Of a DNA stretch of 64,000 nucleotides, positions 23,045 through 32,110 are shown piece by piece. The notes below the pieces were generated by a model. The model worked only from the letters and a program-made list of their open reading frames with translations, was not told the DNA's origin and did no database searches. The translations under genes and the position numbers were made by a program. This DNA comes from an uncultured Chloroflexota bacterium. GTDB taxonomy: Bacteria; Chloroflexota; Anaerolineae; Anaerolineales; Anaerolineaceae. Location of the stretch: positions 85,303-149,302 of the forward strand of contig CADACE010000005.1 of assembly GCA_902786265.1 (NCBI GenBank). The letters run 5' to 3'. Every line of letters starts with the position of its first letter. Position 1 is the first letter of the stretch.

Positions 23045-25018
23045 TCAGCCGATTCCCTGTTTCACGGTACCGTCACGGTAGGCTTCAAGCAGCATCTCCA
23101 GATCGCTGATGCGCGCGGCAATTTCTTTTCCGTCGTCTGTATCTGCGATTTTGATCCGCTCCTGGAAGGTTTTGAACGGAATCACCCTGGATTCCATATC
23201 GGAATTTGTCCTCACCGTGTTTTCAGCAGTACCGAAGGGCTCATGCTCGGAAAGATACATCTGGTGGGAATTATAGACCAGCGTATATCCCGCGATGCCG
23301 GTAACAGACTGGTAAGCCTTGCTCATACCGCCATCGATAAGAACCAGACGTCCGGGCACCTTGATCGGGCTTTCCCCTTTTTTGATCTTCACCGGAATAT
23401 GTCCGTTGACAATAACAGCATCCGGATCATCGATACCGAATTCCTTCAGCACCACATCCACCAGCTCGTCTGTGCAGGCGAGATGGAAATAAGGATCGGA
23501 GTTTTCTTTCTGCACCAGCTTATCTTCCACAAAATAGCGTTCGAAAGTAGCCATCTTATCTTTACCGAAAAGAGGTGACTTGCTGCCGCACCACAGGTAC
23601 CACATGAAATCTGCCCCGAGCTTTTTCTGTTCCTGGCTCTTGGAGAAGCGTGCCTGCCGCACCATATCCTCACAAAGGTCAAACAGGCTGCGGGCTTTGA
23701 CATGCTGTCCGTAAATCTCCACATCCGCGCAGGTCCCGTCTTCATTCAGCGGGATGCAGCCATGAAACATGAGCGTATTGTTGTAGTAACGATACATGGA
23801 GCCCTTTTTATACAGGAAATCGATATGCCGCTGCAGCTTTTCACTGCCGATAAAGGAACTGCGCAGCGCGTCCATGACTTCCTGTTCCTGCGGTGTCAGC
23901 ATATACGGGGATTTCGGATCCAACGTCGGGAAGCTGCGGTCCAGCAGAGGATATTCCTTCCCTTTGATGGTGACAACGCCGCGTTCAATGTTTATTTTAT
24001 CCAGCAGCAGCCGGTCATTCATCCCGTATTCCGGATGGTCCAGGGCTGCCTGTCCTTCCAGTTTGAACTGAATGATGGAGATCGCCTTATGCATTTTCGC
24101 GATAACCGACCGGTTCTGGACCTCATGTTCCGTATTCTCGTCGCTTTTCGGCTGGAAACAGCTGCACGGGTCATCAGCATATACCTGAAGCGCAAGCAGC
24201 GTGAGGGGGATCATGTTGATCCCGTAGCCGTTTTCCAGAAAATCATAGTTGTTATACCGCAGGCAGATCCTGACCGCGTTGGCGATACAGCAGAGGTTTC
24301 CTACAGCCGCACCCATCCACAGGATATCATGATTGCCCCACTGGATATCAACATAGCGGTGCTTTTCCAGCTCATCCATCACCAGATGCGGACTGTCGCC
24401 CCGGTCATAAATATCGCCCACAATATGCAGTTTGTCGATAACAGAATCCTGGATCAGGTGGCAGATCGCCTTGATGAACTTATCCGCACTGCCTGTATCA
24501 ATGATGGCGTCCAGGATCTGTCCGTAATATTCTTCTTTGTTGAAATCCTTGCTGCCGGTGGTCATCAGTTCCGTGATAATGCTTTCAAAATCCTGCGGCA
24601 GCATTTTGCGCACCTTGGAAGCGTTGTATTTCGAGGTCGTGATGCGGCAGACTGCCACCAGCTGTTTGAGTGTCAGCGTGTACCATTCCCGGGTCAGCGC
24701 GTTCTCTTTCCGGAGCTCCTTCAGCTTCAGTTCCGGATAATAGATCAGGGAAGCAAGCTCACGCCGTTCAGCGGAAGAGACATAATCACCCAGTGTCTGG
24801 TCGATCTTGGAGCGCACAGAACCGGAAGCATTCCGCAAAATGTGCCGGAACCCTTCATATTCACCATGGATATCACTGATGAAATGCTCGGTCCCTTTCG
24901 GCAGATTTTGTATTGCACGCAGGTTTATGATCTCAGTGGCTACAGATTGTATGCTGGGATAGGTCTGTGAGAGAAGCTGCAGATAGCGGACTGTTTTTTC
25001 ATCAAAGCTTGATTCCAT
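23045..25018 (-). CDS. fbp: Class III fructose-1,6-bisphosphatase
   Basis: The 657-residue product has the length and wording of the Firmicutes-type (class III) enzyme: GTEHFISDIHGEYEGFRHIL at the start, metallophosphatase motifs GDIYDRGDSPH and WGNHDILWMGAA, INIERG.., and a C-terminal GMSKAYQ.. SHQMYLSEHEPF. It removes the 1-phosphate of fructose 1,6-bisphosphate in gluconeogenesis. Class III FBPase is common in Firmicutes and Bacteroidota and patchier elsewhere. Seventy bases separate it from the upstream MATE gene. Confidence 0.95.
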   Translation of the reverse strand: MESSFDEKTVRYLQLLSQTYPSIQSVATEIINLRAIQNLPKGTEHFISDIHGEYEGFRHILRNASGSVRSKIDQTLGDYVSSAERRELASLIYYPELKLKELRKENALTREWYTLTLKQLVAVCRITTSKYNASKVRKMLPQDFESIITELMTTGSKDFNKEEYYGQILDAIIDTGSADKFIKAICHLIQDSVIDKLHIVGDIYDRGDSPHLVMDELEKHRYVDIQWGNHDILWMGAAVGNLCCIANAVRICLRYNNYDFLENGYGINMIPLTLLALQVYADDPCSCFQPKSDENTEHEVQNRSVIAKMHKAISIIQFKLEGQAALDHPEYGMNDRLLLDKINIERGVVTIKGKEYPLLDRSFPTLDPKSPYMLTPQEQEVMDALRSSFIGSEKLQRHIDFLYKKGSMYRYYNNTLMFHGCIPLNEDGTCADVEIYGQHVKARSLFDLCEDMVRQARFSKSQEQKKLGADFMWYLWCGSKSPLFGKDKMATFERYFVEDKLVQKENSDPYFHLACTDELVDVVLKEFGIDDPDAVIVNGHIPVKIKKGESPIKVPGRLVLIDGGMSKAYQSVTGIAGYTLVYNSHQMYLSEHEPFGTAENTVRTNSDMESRVIPFKTFQERIKIADTDDGKEIAARISDLEMLLEAYRDGTVKQGIG

Positions 25019-25089
25019 TGATACTTTTTCCTTTCATGAACTTTACACTGATCGGCGGCAACCGCCCGGTTTATAGCTTTAATTATACT

Positions 25090-26439
25090 TTACAGAGTTT
25101 TTAAATCCAGACCGTGAACCCAGTCAGCCTTCAGATAATAAATCACAAGGATAACCGCGCTCATGGACCAGGTGATCGGATAAACCCAGTTCACCACATT
25201 GATGGAATGTGTGAGCGGGACCATGATCGAGATGAAAGTCACCCGGAATATACACCAGCATCCGAGCATTACCAGCATCGGGATCTTCGCCTTCCCTGCC
25301 CCGCGCAAAACCGCAGCCAGACCGTGGGAGGTCGCCAGCAGAAAATAGAATGGGGCACTGATGTGCAGTTTGTCCAACCCGTAGGATATTGCTTCCGGTT
25401 CATTGGTAAACGCGGCGATAAGTGTCGGCCCAAACAAAATCAGCAAGCCGCCGATAAGCTCGGCAATAGAAATGGAACAGAGCAGGCCGAAGCGGGATCC
25501 GCGCTTTGCCCGGTCATACTGCTTTGCACCCAGATTCTGTCCGATAAAGGTTGTCATCGCCGCATTGAAACTGGTGACAGGCAGAAAGGCAAAACCGTCA
25601 ATTTTGCTGTAGGCTCCTAATCCCGCAACAGCCATTGTACCGAAGGAATTGATATTTGACTGGACAATGACATTGGCAAAATTGATGATCGAGTTCTGCA
25701 GCCCGGAAGGGAGCCCGAAGTTGATGATCTGACGGATCATATCCAAATCATAACCAAGATGCTTCAGCTGAACCCGGGCGACATCTTTTGTATGCGTCAG
25801 CCTTATCAGACAAAGCGTCGCACTGAGAAACTGGGCGATGATCGTCGCAAGCGCCGCGGAAAACACACCCAAATGCAGAACAGCAATAAAGAGAAAATCC
25901 AGACAGACATTTGTCATGGAAGAAATGATCAGAAAATAGAGAGGGTGTTTGGAATCACCTACGGCCTGCATGATACCGGTACAGGCATTGTACAGGATCA
26001 AGCCCAGAGAGCCGGCAAAATACATACGGATATACGAAATTGTCTGGTCAAATATATCCTCAGGTGTTCCCATCCAATCAAGGATCGTCGGTGTAAATAT
26101 TACACCTATCAGTGAAAGTAATACTCCGACAGTCAAAGCGATCGTGATGGTCGTATGGATCGCACGCTGCAAAGGCTCATCCAGCTGTGCTCCGAAATAC
26201 CGCGCAACCAAAACACCGGCGCCAAGGAAGACCCCCTGAAAAAAACCGATCATGAGCTGGATCAGTGTGCCGGTCGCACTTACCGCGGCCAGGGCACTGT
26301 TTCCCAAATAATTCCCGACAATAAGCGAATCGACGGAATTATATAATTGCTGAAACAGGTTCCCGAGAAACAAAGGCACGGCGAATCGGATGATCGCACC
26401 TCCGATCGGACCTTCTGTCATACGGTTTCGTTTTTCCAT
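25090..26439 (-). CDS. MATE family efflux protein
   Basis: The 449-residue product has twelve hydrophobic segments in two similar halves. The N-terminus (MTEGPIGGAIIRFAVPLFLG), the loop QLYNSVDSLIVGNYLG and NFGLPSGLQN are typical of the DinF/NorM-like MATE group found in Firmicutes and related anaerobes. It exports cationic compounds using a Na+ or H+ gradient. The substrate cannot be told from the sequence. Confidence 0.93.
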   Translation of the reverse strand: MEKRNRMTEGPIGGAIIRFAVPLFLGNLFQQLYNSVDSLIVGNYLGNSALAAVSATGTLIQLMIGFFQGVFLGAGVLVARYFGAQLDEPLQRAIHTTITIALTVGVLLSLIGVIFTPTILDWMGTPEDIFDQTISYIRMYFAGSLGLILYNACTGIMQAVGDSKHPLYFLIISSMTNVCLDFLFIAVLHLGVFSAALATIIAQFLSATLCLIRLTHTKDVARVQLKHLGYDLDMIRQIINFGLPSGLQNSIINFANVIVQSNINSFGTMAVAGLGAYSKIDGFAFLPVTSFNAAMTTFIGQNLGAKQYDRAKRGSRFGLLCSISIAELIGGLLILFGPTLIAAFTNEPEAISYGLDKLHISAPFYFLLATSHGLAAVLRGAGKAKIPMLVMLGCWCIFRVTFISIMVPLTHSINVVNWVYPITWSMSAVILVIYYLKADWVHGLDLKTL

Positions 26440-26642
26440 GCTCTTTGTGATTCCTTCCGCCAGCGTATACTTCTACCATTATGATTATAATCTTTTTCCA
26501 ATTCCTTCCGACAGGAAACATACAATACAGTTAGACACATAAAAATGCAATACAGTCAGCAGTCAGTGATCGACAGCAGCTGCCGCAGGTTCTGCCGCGA
26601 TTGTCCGCATTTTTACACAACATATCACAGAAAAAGTTCCGC

Positions 26643-26675
26643 TTGCTTTGAATCAAAGCAATCATGTTTTATAAT
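26643..26675 (+). promoter_or_regulatory. glnN promoter with 19-bp palindromic operator
   Basis: TTGCTTTGA-A-TCAAAGCAA (26643-26661) is a perfect palindrome that covers the -35 box TTGAAT (26648-26653). A consensus TATAAT (26670-26675) follows at 16 bp. The overlap with -35 predicts repression. It does not match the GlnR/TnrA box. The rest of 26440-26750 is a divergent intergenic region with no gene. Confidence 0.65.
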
Positions 26676-26750
26676 CCCAAAAGGTATTTTTATTTATATT
26701 CCGAAATAACGGAACCGCTCAACCGAAATGGAGCAAAAGAGGAACAGCCT

Positions 26751-28841
26751 ATGACAGACATCATGAAAACTTTTGGCAAGAAGGTCTTTAACGACACCGT
26801 TATGCGGGAAAGGCTCTCGGAATCCACCTATCGCGAACTCAACAACACCATCAAGAACGGTGAGTATTTGAATAGCGATATTGCTGAAGAAGTAGCAAAC
26901 GCCATGAAAGAATGGGCTATTGAAAACGGTGCGACCCATTTTACGCACTGGTTCCATCCGCTCAGCGGAGCTACCGCGGAAAAACATGACAGTTTTGTCT
27001 CCACAGCGGGCGGCGGTAAGATCACACTGGAATTTTCACCAAACAATCTGGTCCGCGGGGAAGCTGATGCTTCTGCTTTTCCGTCCGGCGGACTGCGGGA
27101 TACTTTTGAAGCCCGCGGTTACACAGCCTGGGATCCGACCTCCTACGCTTTTATCAAGGATAACATTCTGTGCATCCCGACTGTTTTCTGTTCCTACAGC
27201 GGAGAAGCTCTGGATCACAAAACACCGCTGCTCCGTTCAATGGAAGCGATCAATACCCAGGCAATGCGCATTCTCAAGCTGTTCGGAAATCAGGATGTCG
27301 GTCATGTGAAGACTACTGTCGGAGCTGAACAGGAATACTTTCTGGTGGATAAAGAGTACTTTGACCGGCGCGAAGACCTTGTTATGACCGGCCGGACACT
27401 TTTCGGAGCCATGCCCCCGAAAGGCCAGGAGATGAACGACCACTATTACGGTTCCATCAAAACCCGTGTCTCGGAATACATGAAGGATCTGAACGCGGAA
27501 CTCTGGTCCCTCGGGATCCAGGCAAAAACCGAACATAATGAAGTCGCGCCATCCCAGCATGAACTGGCAAACAACTTTTTGACCACAAATGTTTCCGTCG
27601 ATCAGAACAACCTGACGATGGAAATCATGAAGAAAATCGCGAAAAAACACGGGCTGGAATGTCTGCTTCACGAAAAGCCTTTTGCGCGCGTCAACGGAAG
27701 CGGCAAACATAACAACTGGTCCATCAAAACCGATACCGGTGTCAATTTATTTGATCCCGGTGAAACCCCGCGCGAAAATGCGCAGTTCCTGATTTTTCTG
27801 ACAGCAGTCATCAAAGCCGTGGATGATTACCAGGATCTTGTCCGCATTTCCATCTCCTCCGCCGGAAATGACCACCGTCTGGGCGGCTCGGAAGCGCCGC
27901 CGGCGATCGTTTCCATATTTCTCGGTGATGAACTGACTGAAATTCTGGAAAGCATCGAAACAGATGAGCAGTATGTGAACAAGCAGCAGGATCAAATGCT
28001 GATCGGGGTCCATTCCATCCCGTCTTTCCCGAAAGACAACACGGACCGCAACCGAACCTCACCGTTTGCCTTTACCGGGAATAAATTCGAATTCCGCATG
28101 CCCGGTTCCAGCGCATCCATTTCAACGCCGAACACGATCCTGAACACGATCGTTGCCGAAGCGCTGAAGCAGTTTGCGGATAAACTGGAAGGCGCGGAAG
28201 ACCTGAATACCGCTGTCCATGACCTGATCCAGCAGTCATTTAAGAATCACAAACGGATCATTTTCAATGGAAACGGATATGACGCTGCCTGGATCAAAGA
28301 AGCAAAGAAACGGGGGCTGAGCAATTACGCCTCAACGCCTGACGCATTCGCACACTATCTGGACCCGAAAAACATCCGGGTATTTGTTGAAAACGGCGTC
28401 ATGAGTGAAACAGAATACCGCTCACGCTATGAGATCTACCTGGAAAAATATACTAAGACGGTCAACATTGAAGCTTTGACCATGCTGGATATGCTCAAAA
28501 AAGATATTCTGCCCGCAGTCCGTCAGTTCGAAAAAGAGCTTTCCGAATCTGTTCATTATGACAGGGAGCTTGGCCTGTTTGATGAGTCCTCCTATGAGGT
28601 GCAGACACTTTTGAGCATCAAATCCCTGATCAAAGATATTTACAGGAATCTCATAGAACTGGAGCAGTCGCTGGCCCCCAAGCCCCACCAGAGCGCGCTG
28701 ACAACAGCCTTTTTCTTCCATGACCAGGTACTTCCCGTTATGACACAGATCCGCCGCAGTGTGGATGAGATGGAACTCATTACCGACCGCAGATGCTGGC
28801 CGATGCCGACATACAAGGAACTGATGTTTGGAGTCGATTAA
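26751..28841 (+). CDS. glnN: Glutamine synthetase type III
   Basis: The start chosen is ATG 26751 (MTDIMKTFGKKVFNDTVMRE), with AGAGGAA upstream; an ATG 29 codons earlier has no site. The 696-residue length and motifs THFTHWFHPLSG, TVGAEQEYFLVD, EHNEVAPSQHELA, NGSGKHNNWS and SAGNDHRLGGSEAPPAI identify the GSIII class. It makes glutamine from glutamate, ATP and ammonia in the cytoplasm as a large oligomer. The perfect palindrome over the promoter suggests nitrogen-dependent control. It heads a run of four genes in the same direction. Confidence 0.96.
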   Translation: MTDIMKTFGKKVFNDTVMRERLSESTYRELNNTIKNGEYLNSDIAEEVANAMKEWAIENGATHFTHWFHPLSGATAEKHDSFVSTAGGGKITLEFSPNNLVRGEADASAFPSGGLRDTFEARGYTAWDPTSYAFIKDNILCIPTVFCSYSGEALDHKTPLLRSMEAINTQAMRILKLFGNQDVGHVKTTVGAEQEYFLVDKEYFDRREDLVMTGRTLFGAMPPKGQEMNDHYYGSIKTRVSEYMKDLNAELWSLGIQAKTEHNEVAPSQHELANNFLTTNVSVDQNNLTMEIMKKIAKKHGLECLLHEKPFARVNGSGKHNNWSIKTDTGVNLFDPGETPRENAQFLIFLTAVIKAVDDYQDLVRISISSAGNDHRLGGSEAPPAIVSIFLGDELTEILESIETDEQYVNKQQDQMLIGVHSIPSFPKDNTDRNRTSPFAFTGNKFEFRMPGSSASISTPNTILNTIVAEALKQFADKLEGAEDLNTAVHDLIQQSFKNHKRIIFNGNGYDAAWIKEAKKRGLSNYASTPDAFAHYLDPKNIRVFVENGVMSETEYRSRYEIYLEKYTKTVNIEALTMLDMLKKDILPAVRQFEKELSESVHYDRELGLFDESSYEVQTLLSIKSLIKDIYRNLIELEQSLAPKPHQSALTTAFFFHDQVLPVMTQIRRSVDEMELITDRRCWPMPTYKELMFGVD

Positions 28842-28875
28842 GAATAACAAGAAATAAAGAAATGGCAGGTTTGAA

Positions 28876-29757
28876 ATGAAATTATATACAGTTGAAAAAG
28901 ACGGAATGGAAGTCGTTGCTGCCTCTCTGCATGACAGTGATTTATACGCACTGTCATCATTGGGCATTACAGTTTCGGACATGAACGAGCTTATCAGCAA
29001 TTGGGCTGACATAGAAGCTCCGCTCAAGGAAAAACTGTCAGCCCTTTGTGCTGACGGGAAAAGCTCTGCTGAAAAAGCTTTGAAGGATTATAAGATCCTC
29101 GCACCGATTCCCCGACCCAAACAGGATGTGGCATGTCTGGGGGTAAATTACCACGATCATAAAAAAGAAGCCGCTGCCGGTATTGATTTTGTCAAAACCG
29201 CTGAAACCATCTATTTTGCAAAACGCGTTAACCGGGCAACAGATCCCGACGGTCTGATCCCGAACTATGACTTCGTGGACAGTCTGGATTATGAAGTGGA
29301 ACTGGGTGTCGTTCTCGGAAAAGACACTTTCCATGTCACACCGGCAGAAGCCCGGGATTACATTTTCGGTTATACCATCATCAATGATGTCAGCGCCCGG
29401 AATGTGCAGAAGCGCCATCAGCAATGGTATCTCGGGAAAAGTCTGGACGGATATACACCGATGGGTCCCTGCATCGTCACATTGGATGAGATCGGCGACC
29501 CGCACGACCTGACGATCCGCTGTTTCGTAAACGATGAGCTCCGCCAGAACAGCAGCACCAAATATATGATCACCACAGTCGAGGAAGCCATCAGCGAGCT
29601 TTCACAGGGCATGACGCTGCAAAGCGGAACCATTATCGCGACAGGCACTCCTGCCGGTGTTGCCATGGGCATGAAACCGCCTGTCTGGCTGAAAAGCGGG
29701 GACAAGGTCCGCTGTGAGATCGAAAATATCGGGGTTTTAGAAAATACAGTAGCGTAA
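28876..29757 (+). CDS. Fumarylacetoacetate hydrolase family protein
   Basis: The 293-residue product has a variable N-terminal third, then the FAH core: VACLGVNYHDHKKEA, the metal-binding LDYEVELGVVLGK (E..E), NDVSARNVQ and a C-terminal TGTPAGVAMGM. Family members are hydrolases, decarboxylases or isomerases of 2-oxo-4-enoate or acylpyruvate compounds. The specific substrate is not evident. It follows glnN by 34 bases, so co-transcription is likely. Confidence 0.88.
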   Translation: MKLYTVEKDGMEVVAASLHDSDLYALSSLGITVSDMNELISNWADIEAPLKEKLSALCADGKSSAEKALKDYKILAPIPRPKQDVACLGVNYHDHKKEAAAGIDFVKTAETIYFAKRVNRATDPDGLIPNYDFVDSLDYEVELGVVLGKDTFHVTPAEARDYIFGYTIINDVSARNVQKRHQQWYLGKSLDGYTPMGPCIVTLDEIGDPHDLTIRCFVNDELRQNSSTKYMITTVEEAISELSQGMTLQSGTIIATGTPAGVAMGMKPPVWLKSGDKVRCEIENIGVLENTVA

Positions 29758-29840
29758 GGAGAAAATGAAAAAGGATTGGCCGGGATTCAGCGAAACGGAT
29801 TTTCATGAATCATTGGTGGATCCGGATTCGGAACATAAAA

Positions 29841-31064
29841 ATGAAAAAAACGATATTACGGAAATATGCGCATCTGATTGCCAGATGCGGGGTCAACGTA
29901 CAGGAAGGGCAGGAAGTATTCATCAATGCCGGTCTGGACCAGCCTGAATTCATACAGATGGTCGCAGAGGCATGTTACAAGCTTGGCGCAAGCCGTGTGG
30001 TCGTGGATTGGGATTACCAGCCGTTGGTAAAGACCCGTTATCAATACGAAACTCTCGAAACACTGGGCGGACTGACCGCTTATCAAAAAGCCCGCTGGGA
30101 GCATTATCTGGAAAAAATCCCCTGCAGGATCTTTATCATGTCCGACGACCCGGACGGGCTCAAGGGTATTGATCAGGAAAAAATGCTCAAAGCGCAGCAG
30201 ATGAGTTATCCGCTCATCAAAGGCTATCGTGATGAACTGGAAAACAAATATCAATGGTGCATTGCCGCGGCTCCCGGCGCTGCCTGGGCGAAAAAACTTT
30301 TCCCGGAACTGACCAAAAATCAGGCTATTGAAAAGCTCTGGGAAGCCATTCTTTCCACGAGCCGTGTGACAGACGATCCTGTAGCTGCCTGGAAAGCACA
30401 TAACACGGACCTGGAAAACCGCTGTGCCTATCTGAACAGCCTCGGAATTGAAAAGCTGCATTACACATCCTCCAACGGTACCGATTTCAATGTCGGCATG
30501 ATCCCGGAAGCAGAATTCAAAGGCGGCGGTGAAAACAGCCGGCAGGGTATTTTCTTTAACCCGAATATTCCGACCGAAGAATGTTTTATTTCCCCTATGC
30601 GGGGCGCCGCGGAAGGGAAAGTAGTCTCCACCATGCCCCTTTCCCGGGAAGGACAGCTGATCGAAAACTTCTGGATCCGTTTCGAAAACGGCAAAGCGGT
30701 TGAATGGCACGCTGAGAAAAACGAACAGCTCCTCACAAACGTCATCACCGCTGATGAAGGTGCCGCTTACCTCGGCGAATGTGCCCTGGTTCCCTATAAC
30801 TCACCGATTCGTGAATCCGGACTGCTTTTCTATAACACCCTGTTTGATGAGAACGCTGCCTGCCATCTGGCACTGGGTCACGGGTTCCCGGACACGATCC
30901 GCGGATTTGAAGAAAAGACGCTGGAAGAATGCCGTGCGCTGGGGATCAATGATTCCATGGTCCATGTCGATTTCATGATCGGCTGTGCGGATCTGAACAT
31001 TGACGCAATTACAAAAGACGGAAACACAGCCCCGGTATTCCGAAACGGTAACTGGGCCTTCTGA
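29841..31064 (+). CDS. M29 family aminopeptidase (AmpS/AmpT type)
   Basis: The start chosen is ATG 29841 (MKKTILRKYAHLIARCGVNV), which fits the family start although no ribosome binding site is visible. The only good site nearby (AAGGAGA, 29757) precedes an out-of-frame 60-codon frame at 29765. The 407-residue product has the M29 signatures: GVNVQEGQEVFINAG, YTSSNGTDFNVG, FNPNIPTEECFISP, ALGHGFPDTIRG and VHVDFMIGC with metal ligands E, H and D. It removes N-terminal residues from peptides in the cytoplasm. Confidence 0.92.
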   Translation: MKKTILRKYAHLIARCGVNVQEGQEVFINAGLDQPEFIQMVAEACYKLGASRVVVDWDYQPLVKTRYQYETLETLGGLTAYQKARWEHYLEKIPCRIFIMSDDPDGLKGIDQEKMLKAQQMSYPLIKGYRDELENKYQWCIAAAPGAAWAKKLFPELTKNQAIEKLWEAILSTSRVTDDPVAAWKAHNTDLENRCAYLNSLGIEKLHYTSSNGTDFNVGMIPEAEFKGGGENSRQGIFFNPNIPTEECFISPMRGAAEGKVVSTMPLSREGQLIENFWIRFENGKAVEWHAEKNEQLLTNVITADEGAAYLGECALVPYNSPIRESGLLFYNTLFDENAACHLALGHGFPDTIRGFEEKTLEECRALGINDSMVHVDFMIGCADLNIDAITKDGNTAPVFRNGNWAF

Positions 31065-31092
31065 AAAGCCGTACAATTCACAGAAACACAAA

Positions 31093-31884
31093 ATGAGTAA
31101 ATTCGGGTCAATTCGATTGATTGCCTGCGATCTGGATGGGACGCTGCTGCTGAACGGGGCACAGCGTCTCCAACCGGATACCTGCGGCCTGATCCGCCGT
31201 CTGTATGCTGAAAAGGGCATCAGGTTTTGTGCCGCAAGCGGAAGACAGTACGCGAACCTCAAACGCCTGTTTGAACCGATTAAGGATGAAATTTACTATC
31301 TCTGTGAAAACGGCTGTCTGTGTTATGCGGACGGACAGCGGATCCACAAAGAAATCATGGATCAGGAGCTTGCAAGGGAGCTGGTCCGGGATATTATGGA
31401 AACAGAAGGCGCAGAGATACTGGTTTCCGGTGAGAATATCCATTATCTGCAGCCAAAGGACATGAGTTATTTCTATCATATGCGTGATGTCGTCCGGAAT
31501 GATGTAACAATCGTTCCGGATATTCTTCATATCCCTGAGCCGTATTTGAAGGTTTCCTTCTATGAAAAAGGCGGTCTGCATAAAGTCTCCGAATGGCAGG
31601 AAAAATTCGGAAACCGCTGTACTGTTGTCCCGGGACAGCTTGAGTGGCTGGATATGATGCCGCAGGGTGTCAATAAGGCCTCCGGTTTATCTCACATCCT
31701 GCGGTATCTGGATATCAAACCGGAAGAATGCATGGCGATCGGAGATAATGATAACGACCGGGAAATGCTGGAAATGGCAGGTCTTCCTGCCGCGGTACAA
31801 AGCGCAAAGCCATCCATCCGTGAACTCGCGGAGATCGAAACCGATACCGTAGAGCACCTTTTCGAAAGGATCCTTGCAGAATAG
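31093..31884 (+). CDS. HAD superfamily phosphatase, Cof-type (class IIB)
   Basis: The start chosen is ATG 31093 (MSKFGSIRLIACDLDGTLL). The 263-residue product carries the HAD motifs: DLDGTL at residues 13-18, CAASGRQYANL, and the C-terminal GVNKASGL.. IGDNDNDREML. The inserted C2 cap places it in the Cof/YidA group that dephosphorylates sugar phosphates or cofactors. It is the last gene of the glnN run, followed by a strong terminator. Confidence 0.92.
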   Translation: MSKFGSIRLIACDLDGTLLLNGAQRLQPDTCGLIRRLYAEKGIRFCAASGRQYANLKRLFEPIKDEIYYLCENGCLCYADGQRIHKEIMDQELARELVRDIMETEGAEILVSGENIHYLQPKDMSYFYHMRDVVRNDVTIVPDILHIPEPYLKVSFYEKGGLHKVSEWQEKFGNRCTVVPGQLEWLDMMPQGVNKASGLSHILRYLDIKPEECMAIGDNDNDREMLEMAGLPAAVQSAKPSIRELAEIETDTVEHLFERILAE

Positions 31885-32004
31885 GTGTAACTCTTTTTTG
31901 GGAAGGCTTTTTCAGAAAGCTGTGCCGGGGTTCTCATGGGCATGTCTGCCTTTCATCCGCGGCATCTCATCAGTTTCTGAAAAAAACATCTGACATTTTG
32001 TAAA

Positions 32005-32070
32005 AAAATCAAAGGGGATGGATTCCTACGGCACTGATTCGTGCTCCCGGGAACCATCCCCTTTGATTTT
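32005..32070. terminator. Strong bidirectional terminator hairpin
   Basis: AAAATCAAAGGGGATGG (32005-32021) is perfectly repeated as its reverse complement (32054-32070), with A and T runs at both ends. It lies between the convergent HAD and MBL genes. Confidence 0.8.
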
Positions 32071-32110
32071 GGCTGTAAGTCAATAGTTTATAGTTTATGG
32101 CTTACGATTA

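Noticed and set aside
25909..25920. Near match to the TGACAWWTGTCA palindrome inside the MATE gene
   Set aside because: It misses the first base and lies within coding sequence. Probably chance.
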